This document shows positions 39,008-41,608 of a stretch of 41,608 bases of DNA, piece after piece. The notes beneath the pieces were generated by a model that saw only the letters and a program-made list of their open reading frames with translations, made no database searches and was not told the origin of the DNA. The stretch lies in NCBI RefSeq assembly GCF_913777145.1, contig NZ_CAJYPS010000015.1, forward strand, positions 1 to 41,608, given 5' to 3'. The DNA comes from an uncultured Roseateles sp. GTDB lineage: Bacteria > Pseudomonadota > Gammaproteobacteria > Burkholderiales > Burkholderiaceae_C. Numbering within the stretch: the stretch's first letter is position 1; the number at the start of each line of letters is the position of its first letter. The translations under genes were made by a program, and so were the position numbers.

Positions 39008-39246
39008 CGGCGTGCAGCCGCGCCTTGAACAGCATGAAGGGCCAATGGCTAGGGCTCTTCACAAATCCACCGCGAGAGCGCAGCGGATCGCTTCAGGCAT
39101 GGCGCCCAAGGCTCCCGATCAATCGGGCACGCTGTGGCTGTTGAATTGGCGCCTCTCTTTTGGTGACTTTTCTCTGGCGCCGACAGAGAAAAGTTACCCG
39201 CCCTCGCGGGGCGGATTCCCGCGGCGGTGCGGCAAGTCGCAAAGGC
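39008..39246 (-). repeat. Structured repeat element, copy B (inverted)
   Basis: This is the minus-strand counterpart of copy A. Block 4 is at 39008-39023, block 3 at 39061-39093, and the hairpin at 39166-39194 (ACTTTTCTCTG with CAGAGAAAAGT, 11-bp perfect stem, outer GGTG/TACC with one wobble). Block 1 is at about 39199-39246. The stem differs from copy A at several positions, yet both arms changed together. It lies about 100 bases from the 3' end of the ATPase-TOPRIM gene. Confidence 0.75.
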
Positions 39247-39347
39247 TCGCCACAAAGGGAGCCAGGCCATATGCCCGCGATCCGGCTGCGGCCATCACCA
39301 AAAAATTTATAGGCTGGCGATTACATACCGGCGACTCGCAACGTGAC

Positions 39348-41285
39348 TCAGTTGCGAGCATGCTCAGGCGGACTCGCCTCGGCGAAGGCAAGGATCTCAT
39401 TGAAGAGGTTGAAGAAAACAAGCGGAATTGAGCGCGCCGCGGAGACACCCATGCCCTGGCGCACAACATCCAGCATAAGACCAGGCTTCTTTCCCTTCAG
39501 GAACGGAAACCGCTCCAACACCAAATCGTGCAAGGCGTGACCGTTCATGTGCGCATAGCGCCGGTCCAGATACACAACACGATAGTGCGGAAACACGCAT
39601 TCCAACTCATGCTCAACGACAGAGATATCGAGTACGCGACGCATCACGGCGTCAGCGATCGTTTGCCAGTTAGATATGTCATCGAAGAGAGAAATAAGAT
39701 CGACTTCAGGCCTCAAACCGAGGTCCACTGGTGAAACATAGTTCGCGCAGTTGTATACCAAATAGAGACCCAACGTGAGCGGATTAAGCACCGCGTTTTC
39801 GATGCTGTAGAACAGCTCTGAGCCCAGCACATGCACGCGACCTATCGGCCGATTGCGAGTGTCCCAGTCGACGATACCGTGAACGGTCGCTCCACCTTCC
39901 GCGTTAAGACTCTCGACAGCGCCATATACCTTAGAGCAGTCCCCCTGGCCATTGACTGCCTCTACAAACCGCTCAACGCGGTCAGTGTCATTGACAACCA
40001 GATGCGCAGCCACCAACTGCCGCAGGTTTTCGGCTGCCAACTTGGGACCACTGGGGATAAAACGCAATGAACCGCTGGCAGTTGGACCGATTGGCCAGCG
40101 CCTTGTTTGGGCAAAAAGTTCTGCGTAAATGTCGGCGTCACCATGGCTCTCGACGTATGCCGGGCGAGCATTGGCGTAATGAACGAAAACACCATCAAGC
40201 CCCACCAACAATTCGACAATGGCCGAATTCTTATCGACGGATGTCAGGCTGGTCTCATCGACCCGCCAGATGGGCCCATCGCCGAGTAGCGCGACTGTGG
40301 TGGGTGAATGCGTCGTAAACATCACCTGCAACCCGAATCCCTCGGTGAGCGAGCGCAGCACGGCGAGGAATTTCTGCACCATCTGAGGATGAAGCACTCC
40401 GTCCGGCTCGTCCAGCAACAGCAGCCGAGGCGGCGCCGCGGTCTGACCGGCCTCTGATGCGTACATGCTGAGGCCTAACCACAACAACACCTGCTCGCCG
40501 GAGGAAAGCCATCCAGAGTCGACAACCTGACCATCCGAAGATCGGCGCAAGCGCGCGTCATAAGTCTTGTAATTTGCGCGAGTGGGCACATCGATACAGT
40601 AGCGCCCATCAAAGACAAGCCGCAGGATCTTGTTGAACAACTCCCACGGGGGCGGACCGAAACGCCGAATAAACGCATCAGGCGGGTAGTGTGGATTACT
40701 CTCGCCATGCCTCTCGTTGTAGAACTCAGCCACGTCGTTTTCCATTCGACGCTCGTAATACCACATCATCGTGGACAACACATTGAGGACGCCGAGAGCT
40801 CCGCTTTCATCGGCACGATAAAAATCGGTCAGCTCTTCGTCCGTGAGCTCATTCGGGTTCTTGTCAAGTGCTGCTGCAGCGCGCGTGGCAGCGTGCACTA
40901 CTTGTGTGGGTGAGATTCGATTAAGGCGCCCGACACCCATTGGGTTGCTGATTCGGCGCAGAGTCTCCTCTGCATCCAGAGCGAACTGACCTTTGAGTTG
41001 TCCGTAGGTTTGGGCTGCCTGGCGCAACTGCTCTTGGCGCTGAGCGGAATCAAAACCGAACGAAATGCTTGGCCGCAATTCAGACAGCGTGAGTAGCCTG
41101 ATTTGCGACTGAGGGATCTCGTTCTCACCGTCGATGACTTTGAACCTACCTTCGGCAATGGCCTTGAGCAAGCGGCTCTTGCCGGCGCCGTTGCGTCCGA
41201 TGACGGCGGCTACGCTGCCGGGCGCCGAGACATCTGTCGTGAACTTGAGTCCTTGAAACTCTTCGATGGCTCCGAATCGCATCAC
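39348..41285 (-). CDS. ABC-type ATPase fused to a TOPRIM (DUF4435-like) nuclease; PARIS/OLD-like defence candidate
   Basis: A 645-residue two-domain protein. The N-terminal ATPase (about 1-370) has Walker A GRNGAGKS (30-37), a helical insert (about 75-245), signature LSSGE (260-264), Walker B LLLLDEP (288-294) and His326 in FTTHSPTT, as in OLD/RecF-like ATPases. The C-terminal part fits a TOPRIM fold of the DUF4435 kind: acidic YVESHGDADIY (Glu379, Asp383, Asp385), then GIVDWD (Asp473, Asp475) and SIEN (Glu496). AriA (ATPase) and AriB (DUF4435) form the PARIS anti-phage system, also known as a fused version; this layout matches it, and an OLD-type nuclease is the alternative. GC is visibly lower than its surroundings, suggesting transfer. 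GTG 41285 has GGAGGG 8 bases upstream; ATG 41282 is also possible. It stands alone, with no second defence gene. Confidence 0.8.
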   Translation of the reverse strand: MMRFGAIEEFQGLKFTTDVSAPGSVAAVIGRNGAGKSRLLKAIAEGRFKVIDGENEIPQSQIRLLTLSELRPSISFGFDSAQRQEQLRQAAQTYGQLKGQFALDAEETLRRISNPMGVGRLNRISPTQVVHAATRAAAALDKNPNELTDEELTDFYRADESGALGVLNVLSTMMWYYERRMENDVAEFYNERHGESNPHYPPDAFIRRFGPPPWELFNKILRLVFDGRYCIDVPTRANYKTYDARLRRSSDGQVVDSGWLSSGEQVLLWLGLSMYASEAGQTAAPPRLLLLDEPDGVLHPQMVQKFLAVLRSLTEGFGLQVMFTTHSPTTVALLGDGPIWRVDETSLTSVDKNSAIVELLVGLDGVFVHYANARPAYVESHGDADIYAELFAQTRRWPIGPTASGSLRFIPSGPKLAAENLRQLVAAHLVVNDTDRVERFVEAVNGQGDCSKVYGAVESLNAEGGATVHGIVDWDTRNRPIGRVHVLGSELFYSIENAVLNPLTLGLYLVYNCANYVSPVDLGLRPEVDLISLFDDISNWQTIADAVMRRVLDISVVEHELECVFPHYRVVYLDRRYAHMNGHALHDLVLERFPFLKGKKPGLMLDVVRQGMGVSAARSIPLVFFNLFNEILAFAEASPPEHARN

Positions 41286-41389
41286 GTTGTGTGCCCTCCC
41301 TCTCGATACCTAACGGCAGCGTAGCCGGAATCTTCGTGACGCTTGGCTGAGCGTATTTTGGCGATCACATCAGGCGTAAGTCCGGCACC

Positions 41390-41608
41390 TCAACTCCCCT
41401 TCCCCCACAACCCCTTCAACCGCTCCAACCTCGGCGTCACCACCGGCACCGCCAGTATGGTGCTGGCCACGGCCATCAGCCGCAGTGCGGTGAAGGTTTC
41501 GCTGGTGATGATCTGACGGTCCAGCAGGATGTTGGCGAAGATGATCATGATCAGCGCCTTGGTCTGCAGCAGCCAGCCGATCAGGCCGGCCTCGCCGGGC
41601 GCCCAGCG
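41390..41608 (-). CDS. Cation:proton antiporter, C-terminal fragment (partial)
   Basis: A minus-strand reading frame enters from the right edge and ends with TGA at 41390-41392, giving 72 residues. It reads GLIGWLLQTKALIMIIFANI, then LLDRQIITSETFTALRLMAV and ASTILAVPVVTPRLERLKG. These are the last transmembrane segments of a monovalent cation:proton antiporter of the CPA2/Kef-like type. The start and most of the membrane domain lie outside the window. GC is back to the genome average, so the low-GC island ends between 41286 and 41389. That 104-base gap must hold the promoter of the ATPase-TOPRIM gene; no clear -35/-10 was seen. Confidence 0.8.
   Translation of the reverse strand, partial: RWAPGEAGLIGWLLQTKALIMIIFANILLDRQIITSETFTALRLMAVASTILAVPVVTPRLERLKGLWGKGS

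Larger units (their letters stand above)
38544..39347. other. 804-base noncoding region holding an inverted repeat pair
   Basis: No gene is supported. The first ~125 bases (38544-38669) show nothing clear. From 38670 to 39246 two copies of one repeat element face each other (listed separately). The centre (about 38930-39007) holds GCGCCGC-TCGG-GCGGCGC, a perfect hairpin, and other short inverted repeats. From 39250 to 39347 the base composition falls towards that of the adjoining ATPase-TOPRIM gene. Short open frames inside the repeats (for example 38991-39431 plus, 38573-38935 minus) have no protein-like features. Confidence 0.7.

Noticed and set aside
38991..39431. Possible proteins inside the repeat region (also 38573-38935 minus and 39049-39270 minus)
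   Set aside because: They translate the repeat hairpins in several frames (e.g. GGFPRRC-type strings) and have no ribosome-binding sites or folds; the blocks are conserved as structure, not as codons.

Overview
The window is chromosomal DNA of a GC-rich (about 70% by eye) betaproteobacterium of the order Burkholderiales. Gene content and protein style resemble the Roseateles/Mitsuaria/Rubrivivax group: an orphan Bug/TctC binding protein, CstA with YbdD, a PEP-CTERM protein, an AttH-type ABC cassette and a MutL that keeps its endonuclease motif. The genus is inferred from gene families, not from a marker gene. No rRNA, tRNA, CRISPR array or prophage was recognised.

Layout. 1-600: 3' part of a chemotaxis receptor; its first ~65 bases are an inverted piece of the same gene, which looks like a contig-end artefact or microinversion. 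621-3405: isocitrate lyase with terminator, a divergent GNAT acetyltransferase and a convergent MarC-family membrane protein. 3505-9660 (minus strand): TonB-dependent receptor, XerD-type recombinase, Bug binding protein, chalcone-isomerase-like protein, and QueG (queuosine synthesis). 9655-11513 (plus): TsaE (t6A modification) and AmiC (cell separation). 11532-15910 (minus): CocE-type hydrolase, YbdD and CstA. 16121-18801 (plus): a PAS-PAS-GGDEF-EAL protein overlapping a LysE-type exporter. 19026-19631: PEP-CTERM secreted protein behind a perfect 26-bp palindrome. 19716-21718 (minus): response regulator and sCache histidine kinase. 21825-25921 (minus): tricorn-like S41 protease and DedA protein. 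25973-30180 (plus): MutL, an RluF-like pseudouridine synthase and MiaA. 30177-35451: an AttEFGH/LolD-like ABC cassette (ATPase, fused permease, AttH-like lipocalin) and a YkgJ Cys-cluster protein. 35465-38543: a divergent pair, a proline-iminopeptidase-like hydrolase and an MsbA-type ABC exporter. 38544-39347: a noncoding repeat region. 39348-41285 (minus): an ATPase-TOPRIM protein of much lower GC. 41390-41608: C-terminus of a cation:proton antiporter.

Most of the window is conserved housekeeping and transport content. Three tRNA-modification genes (queG, tsaE, miaA) and an rRNA pseudouridine synthase lie within 21 kb. The accessory part is the right end. There a single 645-residue protein joins an ABC-type ATPase to a DUF4435-like TOPRIM nuclease, an arrangement like a fused AriA-AriB (PARIS) anti-phage system. 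It sits in low-GC DNA beside two inverted copies of a structured repeat. A third copy of the repeat separates the ATPase and permease genes of the AttE-like ABC cassette. The hairpin stems of the three copies differ in sequence yet stay paired, so the fold seems to be what is kept.
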